Below are positions 27,282 to 36,448 of a stretch of 64,000 nt of DNA, piece after piece; position 1 is the stretch's first letter, and every line of letters begins with the position of its first letter. The notes under the pieces are model-generated. The model searched no databases. It worked only from the letters and a program-made list of their open reading frames with translations, and was not told the origin of the DNA. A program made the position numbers and the translations under genes. This DNA is from Psychrobacillus antarcticus. Lineage in GTDB: Bacteria; Bacillota; Bacilli; Bacillales_A; Planococcaceae. Location of the stretch: the NCBI RefSeq assembly GCF_029533155.1, contig NZ_JAIZDB010000008.1, positions 52,214 through 116,213 on the forward strand, written 5' to 3'.

Positions 27282-28334
27282 ATGGCAAAAAAAAGATTAA
27301 CATGGGTCGATGTGACAAAAGGATTCTTAATGATACTAGTTGTGATCGGACATTATCCCGGTGAATTGGATGTCCCTTTCATTACCTATATATACTGGTT
27401 CCATATGCCAGCTTTTTTCTTATTAAGCGGGTTATTTTTCAAAGAATTGAATGAAGATCAAGACACTAAGGTAACTATTAAAAAAAGGTTTTTACAGCTG
27501 ATGGTACCTTATCTATTTTTCCTACTTGCAATTACAACTGTTAGATACGGAATGGAACTTGTAGCTGGTAACTTCGACATATCGTGGTACTTGCAAGATC
27601 TATTAAAATTAGTTATCGCAGGCCGTTTTGCACGAGGTGCTTATGGAGTTTTCTGGTTCGTAACGACAATGTTCTTTACATATTTATTATTCATGATGAT
27701 GACTAAATATCTAAGTCGGGTCAAGCAAATTGGGTTATTAATAGTGTTTTATATTGTCGCTCATTTAGAAAGTGTTTTCGCTATGCAATATATCAGCGGT
27801 GCTCCAGACGAAGCCTCACAAACAATCCCTATGCTTTGGAACTTAGATGTCGTTCTAATGGCAATTGTCTATTTCGCTATTGGCTATTACGCTAAGTCTA
27901 TTTGGATGAACATTACGAAATCTTGGTTAATAGGAGCTCTTATCGTTTCAATTACTGCAATAATAACAGATAGAGTTGGATTTATTGATTATCATTTAAG
28001 TATGAAGTTTCTACGGTACGATCATTTACTGCTCGACTTAGTTATTCCGCTTGCATTTATAATCGTTATCTTTGGTCTGTTCCAAAGAATTACCGCTATT
28101 ATATCGCTAGACTGGTTGGCAAAAATTGAAAAGCATTCGATTACTATCATGTATTTGCATATTTTCACCGATATTATCCTGAACGATTATTTCCAATACG
28201 GCATTATCGGCTTTACGACTCTTGGGTTAATCATACCCATTATAGCGTCCATCGCCATTCAAAAAATGATTCCAAACGGAAAGTTTTTCTTAGGAGATAT
28301 ACGTGCCAAGAAACCTAAACCTATTCATATCTAA
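27282..28334 (+). CDS. Acyltransferase 3 family membrane protein
   Basis: A 350-aa protein with about ten transmembrane helices, starting KKRLTWVDVTKGFLMILVVIGHYPGE (the WVDxxKGxxxxLVVxGH hallmark with its catalytic His) and FWFHMPAFFLLSGLFF-like YWFHMPAFFLLSG. These enzymes O-acetylate sugars or cell-wall polymers, similar to OatA membrane domains or fucose 4-O-acetylases. A GGGGG site lies before the ATG. Its own terminator follows. Confidence 0.88.
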   Translation: MAKKRLTWVDVTKGFLMILVVIGHYPGELDVPFITYIYWFHMPAFFLLSGLFFKELNEDQDTKVTIKKRFLQLMVPYLFFLLAITTVRYGMELVAGNFDISWYLQDLLKLVIAGRFARGAYGVFWFVTTMFFTYLLFMMMTKYLSRVKQIGLLIVFYIVAHLESVFAMQYISGAPDEASQTIPMLWNLDVVLMAIVYFAIGYYAKSIWMNITKSWLIGALIVSITAIITDRVGFIDYHLSMKFLRYDHLLLDLVIPLAFIIVIFGLFQRITAIISLDWLAKIEKHSITIMYLHIFTDIILNDYFQYGIIGFTTLGLIIPIIASIAIQKMIPNGKFFLGDIRAKKPKPIHI

Positions 28335-28335
28335 T

Positions 28336-28379
28336 ATAAGCCCTGACAGAGAAAAGTAAATTACTCTGTCAGGGCTTAT
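28336..28379. terminator. Bidirectional terminator
   Basis: ATAAGCCCTGACAGAG / CTCTGTCAGGGCTTAT, a perfect 16-bp stem between the convergent acyltransferase and purU genes. Confidence 0.88.
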
Positions 28380-28413
28380 TAATATTTTTTAGGCTCATAT
28401 TCCAACTTTTGAC

Positions 28414-29322
28414 TTAGTGGAACACAATCGTCTTATTCCCTTCAACGATAATACGGTTTTCTAAATGCCACTTAACTGCTTTTGCCAGGACTCGACGTTC
28501 GATGGTGCGACCAATTTTCTTTAACTCTCCTACGTTATCACGATGGTCCACTCGCTCCACATCCTGTTCGATAATAGGGCCTTCATCCAAATTATTTGTT
28601 ACATAATGAGATGTAGCACCAATCAGTTTTACTCCACGTTCGTAAGCACGCTCGTATGGACCGGCTCCGATGAATGCTGGGAGGAATGAATGGTGGATAT
28701 TGATAATGCGATTTTCAAAATGGTCCACAAACGCGGGTGTTAATATTTGCATATAGCGAGCAAGAATTAATAAGTCTACATTGTATTCTTCCATTAAACG
28801 AATTTGTTCAGCTTCCACTTGTTTCCGAATGTCTTTATTTGCTGGGATACAATAATATGGAATGCCTAATGCTTCAACAAATGGTCGCGCGTCTTCATGA
28901 TTACTGATGACTACGACAATATCAGTATCCAAATCACCATTTTGCCATTCCCATAGAAGCTCCATTAGACAGTGCGGTTCCTTTGAAACAAAAATTGCAG
29001 AACGTGTACGCTCATGCAAATAATGAAAGCTATATTCCATATTATGTACTGTAGCAATTTGTTCAAAATCCTTTTCCATTTGCGACGCCTTTTCGCGTAA
29101 TCCATCGCAATGATAAGCAATTCGGATAAAAAATGTACCGTTCTCTGGATTACTTGAGTATTGGCTAGATTCAATAATATTCGAATGATGTGTATGTAAA
29201 AATGTTGATAACACAGAAACGATTCCTGGTTTATCGGCGCATTTGACTAACAGGCGTCCTCGGTTGTCTAAATCGGTGCTTCGTTGCTGCAAGCTACCTC
29301 TTACCTGTGTATCAATTTGCAT
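28414..29322 (-). CDS. purU: Formyltetrahydrofolate deformylase PurU
   Basis: PurU hydrolyses 10-formyl-THF to THF and formate, feeding PurT-type purine synthesis and balancing folates. The 302-aa protein has an N-terminal ACT domain (RLLVKCADKPGIVSVLSTFL) and a formyltransferase domain with VVVISNHEDARP, LARYMQILTPAFVD, NIHHSFLPAFIGAGPYERAY and GATSHYVTNNLDEGPIIEQD. The ATG at 29322 follows GGAGGGTTTTAT; an upstream in-frame ATG (29385) is not needed. Monocistronic. Confidence 0.95.
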   Translation of the reverse strand: MQIDTQVRGSLQQRSTDLDNRGRLLVKCADKPGIVSVLSTFLHTHHSNIIESSQYSSNPENGTFFIRIAYHCDGLREKASQMEKDFEQIATVHNMEYSFHYLHERTRSAIFVSKEPHCLMELLWEWQNGDLDTDIVVVISNHEDARPFVEALGIPYYCIPANKDIRKQVEAEQIRLMEEYNVDLLILARYMQILTPAFVDHFENRIINIHHSFLPAFIGAGPYERAYERGVKLIGATSHYVTNNLDEGPIIEQDVERVDHRDNVGELKKIGRTIERRVLAKAVKWHLENRIIVEGNKTIVFH

Positions 29323-29384
29323 ATAAAACCCTCCAATTATAAACGTACTAATTTCCTTATTATGCAACATTCTAAACATCTTCA

Positions 29385-29418
29385 CAACCCTTTAGCGAAT
29401 TAACGGACTAAAGGGTTG
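29385..29418. promoter_or_regulatory. Hairpin in the purU leader
   Basis: CAACCCTTTAG / CTAAAGGGTTG, 11 bp with a 12-nt loop and no U-tract, about 65 bp upstream of the purU start. It may be a leader structure or operator; no known riboswitch is recognised. Confidence 0.4.
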
Positions 29419-29473
29419 CAATAGAGGATCTCGTAGTTCTACATTTATTCTTGTCATAACTGCAGCTTCTACC

Positions 29474-29513
29474 AAAAAACCAGATCAGCATAAAATAGCT
29501 GATCTGGTTTTTT
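29474..29513. terminator. Bidirectional terminator
   Basis: AAAAAACCAGATCAGC / GCTGATCTGGTTTTTT, perfect 16-bp stem after the first 3D-domain gene. Confidence 0.88.
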
Positions 29514-29516
29514 GGT

Positions 29517-30272
29517 TTAGTTAATTACTCTTAATTTCACTTGTTTGACTCCCCAAGCCATAGCACTGTCATAGGAAGGAATGAAGACATCAATCTTATT
29601 TCCTTTAATAGCTCCTCCAGTGTCGCCAGCTATCGCTTCTCCATAGCCTTCTACCCACACTTTGGTCCCTAATGGAATTACGCGGGGATCCACGGCTATT
29701 ACCTTTTGGTTGGGGTTGGCTCGCAAATCAATTCCGTATGCGGTCGTTCCTGAGCACCCCGCACAATAGGCTGTATATGCTGTAGCGGTAACAGTCATCT
29801 CTTCTTCGAAACTTGTAGGCTCTTCTATAGAAGACGAGACAATTATTTTTGGTTTTTCAGACGTATCCGAAGGTGGGGAACTTCTAGCTATAGTTGATGC
29901 AGCCGCTACCATATGAGCAGGTTCATCGATCCCCTCTCTACCTACATTTAACACGTCACCTGGAAAGATTAAATCTCCCTCAATATTATTCCATTCCATC
30001 AGCGATTCCAATGAAATACCATGCATAAGAGCAATCCGAAATAGATTATCCCCTTGCTCTACTGTATATGTCATAGGCTTAAGTAGAAAATCATAAGCTA
30101 GTTCGAGATTTATGGCATCATCGAAAAAAACATAATCTGTTTCGCTATCTGACTTAAATATATCAGATCCTTCTGCATCACTCGTGCCCATGAGGAAAGG
30201 GTCAGCAGCATACGTTACTGAACTCATCGATAAAGTAACAACTAAAATCATTAACATTGTTTTTGCTTTCAA
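29517..30272 (-). CDS. Secreted LysM and 3D domain cell-wall protein (copy 1)
   Basis: A 251-aa exported protein: a signal peptide (MLMILVVTLSMSSVTYAADP), one LysM repeat (YTVEQGDNLFRIALMHGISL), a linker, and a C-terminal 3D (MltA-like) barrel with its three Asp motifs VIAVDPRVIPLG, AGDTGGAIKG and KIDVFIPSYD. This is the YocH/YorM type, likely a lytic transglycosylase-like wall enzyme. A TTG at 30272, 8 bases from AAGGAGG, is taken as the start rather than the ATG at 30302. Tandem paralogue of the next gene. Confidence 0.85.
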   Translation of the reverse strand: MKAKTMLMILVVTLSMSSVTYAADPFLMGTSDAEGSDIFKSDSETDYVFFDDAINLELAYDFLLKPMTYTVEQGDNLFRIALMHGISLESLMEWNNIEGDLIFPGDVLNVGREGIDEPAHMVAAASTIARSSPPSDTSEKPKIIVSSSIEEPTSFEEEMTVTATAYTAYCAGCSGTTAYGIDLRANPNQKVIAVDPRVIPLGTKVWVEGYGEAIAGDTGGAIKGNKIDVFIPSYDSAMAWGVKQVKLRVIN

Positions 30273-30371
30273 TACTAAATCCTCCTTCAAGCAATCTTTC
30301 AATCACTTTTGAATTTGACTCAGTATTGCCCAAAAACTTTTAAAAACAAACATTCTAATAAAATAAAAAGA

Positions 30372-30414
30372 TACCACCCTCCCAAACACTTAAAATCTGT
30401 TTGGGAAAATGGCA
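30372..30414 (-). terminator. Terminator of the second 3D-domain gene
   Basis: Minus strand TGCCATTTTCCCAAACA pairs (with wobble) to TGTTTGGGAGGGTGGTA and is followed by TCTTTTTA. Confidence 0.75.
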
Positions 30415-30442
30415 TTTAAAACACATAATTTACTAGCTAAAA

Positions 30443-31069
30443 CTACTCCATAATTTTCAGTATTATCTCCTGTCGTCCCCACTCAATCGCCCCATCATAA
30501 GTAGGAATGAACACATCAATTCGATTCCCCTTTATAGCGCCACCCGTATCTCCAGCAATCGCCTCTCCATAGCCTTCCACCCACACTTTAGTACCAAGTG
30601 GAATAACTGTCGGATCCACTGCAATTACTTTTTCCTCTGGATTCGCTCTCAGATCGATCCCGTAAGCAGTAATTCCAATACAGCCATAGCAATAGGCAGT
30701 ATAAGCAGTTGCCTCTACTGTCATTTCTATACCTGGTCCATCTGGGGGGATAGAATTCGGATGCTTAACCAACTTAGTATCGCTACTCAATACTAACCGG
30801 TCTTTTGGGTAAATCACGTGATCGGTCAATCCATTCCACTCTATGAGTAGGTCAACTGAAATATTATAAGCAGCCGCAATATCAAATAGGTTGTCCCCAT
30901 CCACTACAGTATGTATAGATGGATCCGGAAGACTTTCTTCTAAGATAGGCATACCTTCTATATATGTATCTGTTAAATCCAGTTGATTCAATAATGGTTC
31001 ATCAGCACTTGCTGTAGAAATACTTATACTTATAATGATTAATGTAAATACCAAAATTCTAGTTTTCAA
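30443..31069 (-). CDS. Secreted LysM and 3D domain cell-wall protein (copy 2)
   Basis: A 208-aa paralogue of the preceding gene: a signal peptide (ILVFTLIIISISISTASA), LysM (HTVVDGDNLFDIAAAYNISV) and a 3D domain with VIAVDPTVIPLG, AGDTGGAIKG and RIDVFIPTYD. The shared 3D domain is almost identical in the two proteins (YGIDLRANPEEKVIAVD), while the linkers differ, which indicates a tandem duplication. It starts with TTG after TGGAGG. Each copy has its own terminator, so the two are probably expressed separately. Confidence 0.85.
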   Translation of the reverse strand: MKTRILVFTLIIISISISTASADEPLLNQLDLTDTYIEGMPILEESLPDPSIHTVVDGDNLFDIAAAYNISVDLLIEWNGLTDHVIYPKDRLVLSSDTKLVKHPNSIPPDGPGIEMTVEATAYTAYCYGCIGITAYGIDLRANPEEKVIAVDPTVIPLGTKVWVEGYGEAIAGDTGGAIKGNRIDVFIPTYDGAIEWGRQEIILKIME

Positions 31070-31334
31070 TGTTATACCTCCATTGTACTGTTCAACAATC
31101 CCTTATATGTATTGCCCTAAAAATGAGCGATACAAACCTTTCTACTTATTTGTGACAATAGATAGCTACCAATTGCAAATTATAACGGTCTCCTGAATCT
31201 ATTTGTCGACTGTATTAACGTGCATCTAAACACATTTATTATACGAGGATTTATTTGGAAATATTGATTTTGAAAATAGAGGATAATTCTTTATTGCATA
31301 AAAAAACCAGGCAAAAAATGCCTGGTCCTTTAGG

Positions 31335-31860
31335 ATCTAAACCTGTTTCTACTGTTTTCGAAGGGCTTTAGACAGACTTATCGCTATATAATTACCGTTT
31401 GATTTTTTAAAGATGCTGGTCGTGACTGAAGTCACGACCAGCATCTTTTTTTCTCGGTAATCTTATGGCTATTGACTGTCCGTCGCCCTTCTACAACTTT
31501 TAGAAACAGGTTAGTTCATTTTTGGGTAACTATAGATATGAAACTCTCCTATTCATAGTAGAGGCTCACGAAGATGCAATTTCGTTCGCTCTTTCGCTTC
31601 TTTATTCAGTAAATACTTACTATTTTTCTTTATTCCACTAGATAAGAGAAAATCCACTTTCTTCCTCTCTCCTTACAGAATAGTATCCCTAATTAAAAAG
31701 ACAATTTTATCCCTTCTTTAACTCGGACCCCTCTAATCATCCAAGCGAGAGGCTATGCAATATCCCATAGTTTAGTAATACTCATTTAATTGATTGAAGT
31801 GAAAGTGGCGACTCCTGTGGGAACAGTACGAGCTGAAAGCCCCGCGTAGCGCCCTCTCCA
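31335..31860 (+). repeat. Composite intergenic repeat, copy R3
   Basis: Third copy with blocks a, b, c in order and a truncated block d (GTGGCGACTCCTGTGGGAAC, stopping at GCGTAGCG near 31852). The rest of 31070-32012 shows no credible complete gene. The cut in d coincides with the edge of an open frame of another origin (see 31861-32012). Confidence 0.85.
31340..31512 (+). repeat. R3 block a: long fold-back
   Basis: Outer arms AACCTGTTTCTA (31340-31351) and TAGAAACAGGTT (31501-31512) pair over 12 bp, CGAAGGGC pairs with GCCCTTC, and GACAG with CTGTC. The core AAAGATGCTGGTCGTGAC (31409-31426), loop TGAA, has its exact complement at 31431-31448. Core sequence differs from R1 and R2 on both arms, so the pairing is conserved by covariation. 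Confidence 0.82.
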
Positions 31861-32012
31861 AAAAACTGATTTGCTACAGGACAAATAGCGATATTTCATA
31901 TATGGCTTTAACTCACAATAGTAAAGAATATCTCTTAAGTTCTCTACAATTTCTAGCATTGGAATGATAGAGTCGGCTTCTCTATTTGTAAGTTTATATG
32001 AACCATTAACAT
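31861..32012 (-). pseudogene. Unidentified 3' gene remnant
   Basis: The minus strand has a stop-free frame after nanK reading YKLTNREADSIIPMLEIVEN and LRDILYYCELKPYMKYRYL, with no start codon or ribosome site. It continues into the truncated GC-rich repeat and ends there. Its composition looks like real protein (helical, amphipathic), so it is probably part of a gene cut by the repeat. I cannot name the family. Confidence 0.3.
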
Positions 32013-32891
32013 TTATAAATGCAGCGACACTGCACCTAATAATCCTGCCTTATTACCTAAAGATGCCTTAACAATCTCTACCTCTGAATAACTTTCCATT
32101 ACTAGTTCTTTAACTTTACTATCTACTAATGAAACTAATTTATCCTGTTCCATTACTCCCCCACCTAAAATAATTGCCGGTGGATTGAATATATGTATCA
32201 AAGAAACTAAGCCATACGCTACGTCCATTATCCATGCACTAAGTATTTTCTTCAGTTCTGCATTACCTTGTTCAAGTCCTGCAAAAATTTCTCTGCCATT
32301 CACATATTTTTCATCGACCTCTAATGCTTTTTCAACTAACGCTGTTGTGGAGCCGTACATTTCGTAACATCCTAAAAAACCACAAGTACATTTCTTTCCA
32401 CCTGGATATAGAATCATATGACCAAACTCAGCTGCCGAACCATTTAACCCTTTATAGATGCCTGAATTATAAACAATAGCACCTCCTATACCTGTTCCAT
32501 AGGTTAAACATAAAAAGTCTTTATACCTTTTACCTATGCCAAAATATTTTTCTCCTAATGCAGCCGCATTCACATCATTTTCAACAACTACAGGAACATG
32601 GAAGTTCAACTCGAAAATATCCTTCACCTTCATACCAGTAAAATTAGGAATGTTCTCATTTGCATAGATGATTGACCCTTCTTCGCTATTAACCTGACCC
32701 GCCGTACTAATACCAATAGCTTGAAAGTCTGTATAATTCATTGAAATGAGATGCATTATTCTTGCGATTAAATGCTTGGCCCCCATTTTAGCTTCTGAAT
32801 CAAATTCCTTAAATTCGGATATATTTCCACTTGTATCAGAGATGCAAAACTTAATAGATGTTCCACCAATATCAATTGCTAAAATATTCAT
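32013..32891 (-). CDS. nanK: ROK-family sugar kinase, probable N-acetylmannosamine kinase
   Basis: A 292-aa ROK kinase: [17 protein letters not shown] (phosphate loop), [29 protein letters not shown], the zinc-binding [14 protein letters not shown] cluster and ILGGGVMEQ. Next to nanE and nanA homologues, phosphorylation of N-acetylmannosamine is the likely reaction, although ROK kinases acting on glucose or GlcNAc share these motifs. The second ATG (32891) is better placed from AAGG than the first (32900). Last gene of the nan operon. Confidence 0.85.
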   Translation of the reverse strand: MNILAIDIGGTSIKFCISDTSGNISEFKEFDSEAKMGAKHLIARIMHLISMNYTDFQAIGISTAGQVNSEEGSIIYANENIPNFTGMKVKDIFELNFHVPVVVENDVNAAALGEKYFGIGKRYKDFLCLTYGTGIGGAIVYNSGIYKGLNGSAAEFGHMILYPGGKKCTCGFLGCYEMYGSTTALVEKALEVDEKYVNGREIFAGLEQGNAELKKILSAWIMDVAYGLVSLIHIFNPPAIILGGGVMEQDKLVSLVDSKVKELVMESYSEVEIVKASLGNKAGLLGAVSLHL

Positions 32892-32902
32892 CAACTTCAT
32901 CC

Positions 32903-33601
32903 TTATACATTGGACTTTATCGCTTTTACAAATCTTTTCGTAATATCCATCGGTCTTGTAATAGCTGTTCCAACAACTGCTGAATAGGCACCAAGTTCAA
33001 ATACACCCTTTAGTTCCTCGGGATCCCAAATCCCACCTTCTGCAATAATTGGAATCGGGAAATCTTTTACTAGCCTTGCGATCAACTCCATGTCTGGTAG
33101 TTTTACCCCTTGAGTATATTCTGTGTAACCACTAAGTGTCGTACCTAAACAGTCAAAACCTAATTCGTAAGCTTGTTTTGCCTCTTCATATGTAGAGCAA
33201 TCTGCCATGAACAGTTGGTTACTATATTGTTCACGAATAGTTGGGAAAACGTCGCTAATTACTTTCCCATCAGGTCTTCTCCTATTCGTTGCATCAATAG
33301 CTATAATTTCGACCCCTTCCTGATAGAGTATGTCTATTTCTTTTTGTGTCGGGGTAATGAAAACGTCCGATTCATCGTAGACTTGTTTAATAATCCCGAT
33401 GATTGGCAGGTCAACTGCTTTTTTAATCTCTTTAATATCTTCAATGCTATTCGCTCGAATCCCTTTCGCCCCACCCCTCATCGCAGCATAAGCCATTCGA
33501 GCCATAATGTGTGGACTATGCAATGGCTCTTCCGGTAACGCCTGGCAAGAAACGATGAGTTCGTTCTCGATAGATTTTAAAATTTCCCGTTTGCATTTCA
33601 T
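32903..33601 (-). CDS. nanE: N-acetylmannosamine-6-phosphate 2-epimerase NanE
   Basis: NanE converts ManNAc-6-P to GlcNAc-6-P. The 232-aa TIM barrel has [80 protein letters not shown] and [14 protein letters not shown], all matching the family including the catalytic Lys in IIKQ. GGGGG precedes the ATG. It sits between the lyase and kinase, in pathway order. Confidence 0.95.
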   Translation of the reverse strand: MKCKREILKSIENELIVSCQALPEEPLHSPHIMARMAYAAMRGGAKGIRANSIEDIKEIKKAVDLPIIGIIKQVYDESDVFITPTQKEIDILYQEGVEIIAIDATNRRRPDGKVISDVFPTIREQYSNQLFMADCSTYEEAKQAYELGFDCLGTTLSGYTEYTQGVKLPDMELIARLVKDFPIPIIAEGGIWDPEELKGVFELGAYSAVVGTAITRPMDITKRFVKAIKSNV

Positions 33602-33617
33602 CTACATGCCCCCATTA

Positions 33618-34532
33618 TTAAGCCATTTGATATGTCGCAATTGCCTCATCAATCATCCTTTTAATACCTTCCAATTTTCCACAATCTGCTCCATGTACTG
33701 CCTCTAATGGACCTCTTACACTGCCAATATTTACGCCTCTTATTTTTAGAATCTCTTTAATAACGGAATACATCGAACCATTCAATGAGCAAAGGGCAAT
33801 AATAATATTATTAATATCATGTTGAATTTTTCTAGCATCTGAGAAGTTACCCGATGAAATAAATTCTTCCGCTTTTAAAAATAGTTCTGGCATTACCCCG
33901 TAAGTCCCACCAATCCCTCCATCAGCGCCTATTAATCTACCAGACACATATTGCTCATCTGGTCCATTAAAAACGATAAAGTCTTCATCTGCTGCTGCTT
34001 TAAATCGCTCAATATCCATTACCGGCATAGAAGAATTTTTGACGCCTATTAACTTATCATTTTTTAGTAACCTTTCTAGTAACGAAATGGAAAGATTATA
34101 GCCTGTTGTTTGAGGAATATTGTAAATAATAAATGGTAATTTCGTAGAATTCATAATTTCTAACCAGTACTTTTCAATCGCACTTTCAGGTAACTGAAAA
34201 TAGATGGGAGGAATAGCAGATAATGCATCGTAACCTAATTCCTCCGCATACCGTGCTAATTCCACACTTTCCTTTGTAGACGGTGCCCCTACATGCGCAA
34301 TTAGTGTAAGCTTGTCTTGTAGGTTTTGCGCAACATACTTTAGCGTTGCTTTTCTTTCAGCAAGCGTTTGATAAATACACTCTCCAGAACTTCCGCCAAC
34401 ATAGAGGCCCTTAATTCCTTTTTCGTATAAATATTGACTTAATTCTGTAATTCTCTCTCGAGATATTTCTCCTGCATCATCATAGCAAGCATAGAAAGCA
34501 GGTATAATACCCTTAAATTTACTTAGCGCCAT
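33618..34532 (-). CDS. nanA: DapA/NanA-family lyase, probable N-acetylneuraminate lyase
   Basis: A 304-aa class I aldolase barrel. YVGGSSGECIYQTLAER carries the carboxylate-binding G-S-S-G-E of the NanA/DapA fold, FIIYNIPQTTGYN contains the catalytic Tyr, GVKNSS the Schiff-base Lys, and VFNGPDEQYVSGRLIGADGG the substrate loop. With nanE and nanK beside it, cleavage of sialic acid to ManNAc and pyruvate is the best call. The ATG at 34532, 8-9 bases after AAAGGAG, is preferred to the GTG at 34541. Confidence 0.88.
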   Translation of the reverse strand: MALSKFKGIIPAFYACYDDAGEISRERITELSQYLYEKGIKGLYVGGSSGECIYQTLAERKATLKYVAQNLQDKLTLIAHVGAPSTKESVELARYAEELGYDALSAIPPIYFQLPESAIEKYWLEIMNSTKLPFIIYNIPQTTGYNLSISLLERLLKNDKLIGVKNSSMPVMDIERFKAAADEDFIVFNGPDEQYVSGRLIGADGGIGGTYGVMPELFLKAEEFISSGNFSDARKIQHDINNIIIALCSLNGSMYSVIKEILKIRGVNIGSVRGPLEAVHGADCGKLEGIKRMIDEAIATYQMA

Positions 34533-34545
34533 AACTCCCACTCCT

Positions 34546-35427
34546 TTACTTGATTGAACCCATTGTAATTCCTTGTGTGAACGACTTTTGGAATAGCATG
34601 AAAATAATAATCATAGGGACAGAAGCTAATGCAGCACCCGCCATCATTACACCATAATCTGTTTTATATTCCCCTTGCATGGTTGCAATACCTAAAGGAA
34701 GAGTCATCATATCGGTAGAACGTGTAATAACGAGTTGGCTAAAATAATCATTCCAACTTAACATGAAGGTGAAGATTGCTAGAGCACCAATTGCTGGTTT
34801 GAGCATTGGAAGTACGATATGAAAAAAGGTACGAATTTCACCACAACCATCTATTTTTGCGGCTTCGAGAAGTTCATTCGGTATGGTTTGTGAGAATTGC
34901 TTCATCAAGAAAACACCGAATGGCCAGCCAATTGCTGGAATGATCAGCCCTTTATATGTATCTACCCATCCAAAATCTGCCAGCATCGTAAACAATGGAA
35001 CAAGAATTACCTGTTTCGGAAGCGCCATAGCAGCAATCAATACGATAAATATAAGCTTACGACCAGGAAACACCTTTTTAGCAAGGACAAAACCAGCTGT
35101 TGCACTTACAAAACATACGGCAATCATTTCCGCACTTGCTATGAAGAAACTATTAAAAGTCCAACGCCAAACTGGATTACTAAATAATGTTACCCAGTTA
35201 TCAAGTATAGGGTTTAGTGGAAACCATTCTGGTGGAATTGTGATTGCTACAACTTGAGATTTAAATGCACCAGTAACAATCCAGTAGAGCGGGAAAAGAA
35301 AGAATAATCCCGAGAAGATTAATATAATTGTGGATATTATTTTAATAGCACTTAATTCGCGTAACCATTTTAACCGTCCATGCATATTATTTTTGTTCTT
35401 CATTTTTAACGGAGATATTGTTTTCAA
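34546..35427 (-). CDS. Sugar ABC transporter permease (MalG/UgpE type)
   Basis: A 293-aa inner-membrane permease with six helices and the carbohydrate-importer EAA loop (NELLEAAKIDGCGEIRTFFH IVLPMLKP region). The N-terminus SGLFFLFPLYWIVTGAFKS is typical of MalG partners. It starts with TTG after AAAAGGAGG. It pairs with the permease upstream; no ATPase gene is in the operon, so a shared MsmX-type ATPase encoded elsewhere is probably used. Confidence 0.9.
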   Translation of the reverse strand: MKTISPLKMKNKNNMHGRLKWLRELSAIKIISTIILIFSGLFFLFPLYWIVTGAFKSQVVAITIPPEWFPLNPILDNWVTLFSNPVWRWTFNSFFIASAEMIAVCFVSATAGFVLAKKVFPGRKLIFIVLIAAMALPKQVILVPLFTMLADFGWVDTYKGLIIPAIGWPFGVFLMKQFSQTIPNELLEAAKIDGCGEIRTFFHIVLPMLKPAIGALAIFTFMLSWNDYFSQLVITRSTDMMTLPLGIATMQGEYKTDYGVMMAGAALASVPMIIIFMLFQKSFTQGITMGSIK

Positions 35428-35441
35428 GACGTTTCCTCCTT

Positions 35442-36338
35442 TTAGTACTCCACATCATTGCCTAAGTATTTAAATTGAATGATGGAAATAATTCCAATAA
35501 TAATTGCTAGAATGACCCCCATTGCCGAAGCAATACCGAAATTACCTAAAAGAAATGCTTGTTGGTAAACGCCATACATGACGGTTGAGGTACTATAGAT
35601 TGGTCCACCAGAAGTAAGTAATTGTATGAGCGCGAAACACTGAAATGAATTTATCGTTGTGATGACAATTACATATAAGCTTGTCGGCATTAGTAATGGC
35701 CAAATAATTTTCCGAAAAATTTGCCACGGCGTTGCTCGGTCTATTTGGGCAGCTTCTATATAACTAGTAGGAATATTACCTAGAGAAGCAACATATAAAA
35801 TGATTGGCTGACCGACAGATGTTGTGATTAATATAACGGTTATCGCCATTAACGCTGTTTTAGGATCACCAAGCCAGGATTTCGGCTCCATTCCGAAAAA
35901 ATTAGTCACATAGTTAAGCAGTCCAAAATTCGGATGATAAATCCACCCCCACACTACTGTCACACTTACTACAGAGGTTACTGCTGGCAGATAAAATATT
36001 CCCCTACAAAATGAGCGGATAAATTCACTTTTCTTGTAAATAGCCATTGCAACAAAAATCGAGAATCCAATAACTATAGGAACAGCAACAGCAACTAATA
36101 CAATCGTATTTATAAGTGACTTATGGAAAGTCTCATCATGATATAGAGTTACATAATTATCCCATCCAATGAATTCAAAGTTGGTAATGCTATAGTCGAA
36201 GAAACTCATGTATATTCCTCTTAACATAGGATATACAACGAAAATAAGGAAAAATGTTAACGCTGGCAACAAGAACAAATAACTCATCAACCAATCGTAC
36301 AATTTGTGTTTATTTGGTTTACGAATAGTTGCTAACAA
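35442..36338 (-). CDS. Sugar ABC transporter permease (MalF/UgpA type)
   Basis: A ~298-aa permease: WLMSYLFLLPALTFFLIFVV and YPMLRGIYMSFFDYS at the start, EAA loop SYIEAAQIDRATPWQIFRKI and IWPLLMPT. A TTG at 36338 preceded by GGGTGG is the likely start; the longer frame begins inside a stem-loop. Forms the channel with the downstream permease for sialic acid or a related amino sugar (inferred from the nan genes). Confidence 0.88.
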   Translation of the reverse strand: MLATIRKPNKHKLYDWLMSYLFLLPALTFFLIFVVYPMLRGIYMSFFDYSITNFEFIGWDNYVTLYHDETFHKSLINTIVLVAVAVPIVIGFSIFVAMAIYKKSEFIRSFCRGIFYLPAVTSVVSVTVVWGWIYHPNFGLLNYVTNFFGMEPKSWLGDPKTALMAITVILITTSVGQPIILYVASLGNIPTSYIEAAQIDRATPWQIFRKIIWPLLMPTSLYVIVITTINSFQCFALIQLLTSGGPIYSTSTVMYGVYQQAFLLGNFGIASAMGVILAIIIGIISIIQFKYLGNDVEY

Positions 36339-36368
36339 TTTTCTACCACCCCAATCTAGTTCTTTTTT

Positions 36369-36406
36369 AGAAAGGAGCAACACATCAAAGATGCTGCTCC
36401 TTTTCT
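36369..36406 (-). terminator. Intercistronic stem-loop after the binding-protein gene
   Basis: AGAAAAGGAGCAGCATC pairs with GATGTGTTGCTCCTTTCT on the minus strand. Located between the binding-protein and permease genes, it would stabilise or partly terminate the transcript and so favour binding-protein expression. Confidence 0.65.
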
Positions 36407-36448
36407 AACTATTCACTCTGCTAATGGCACTTTCTTTCTTCGCGTATT

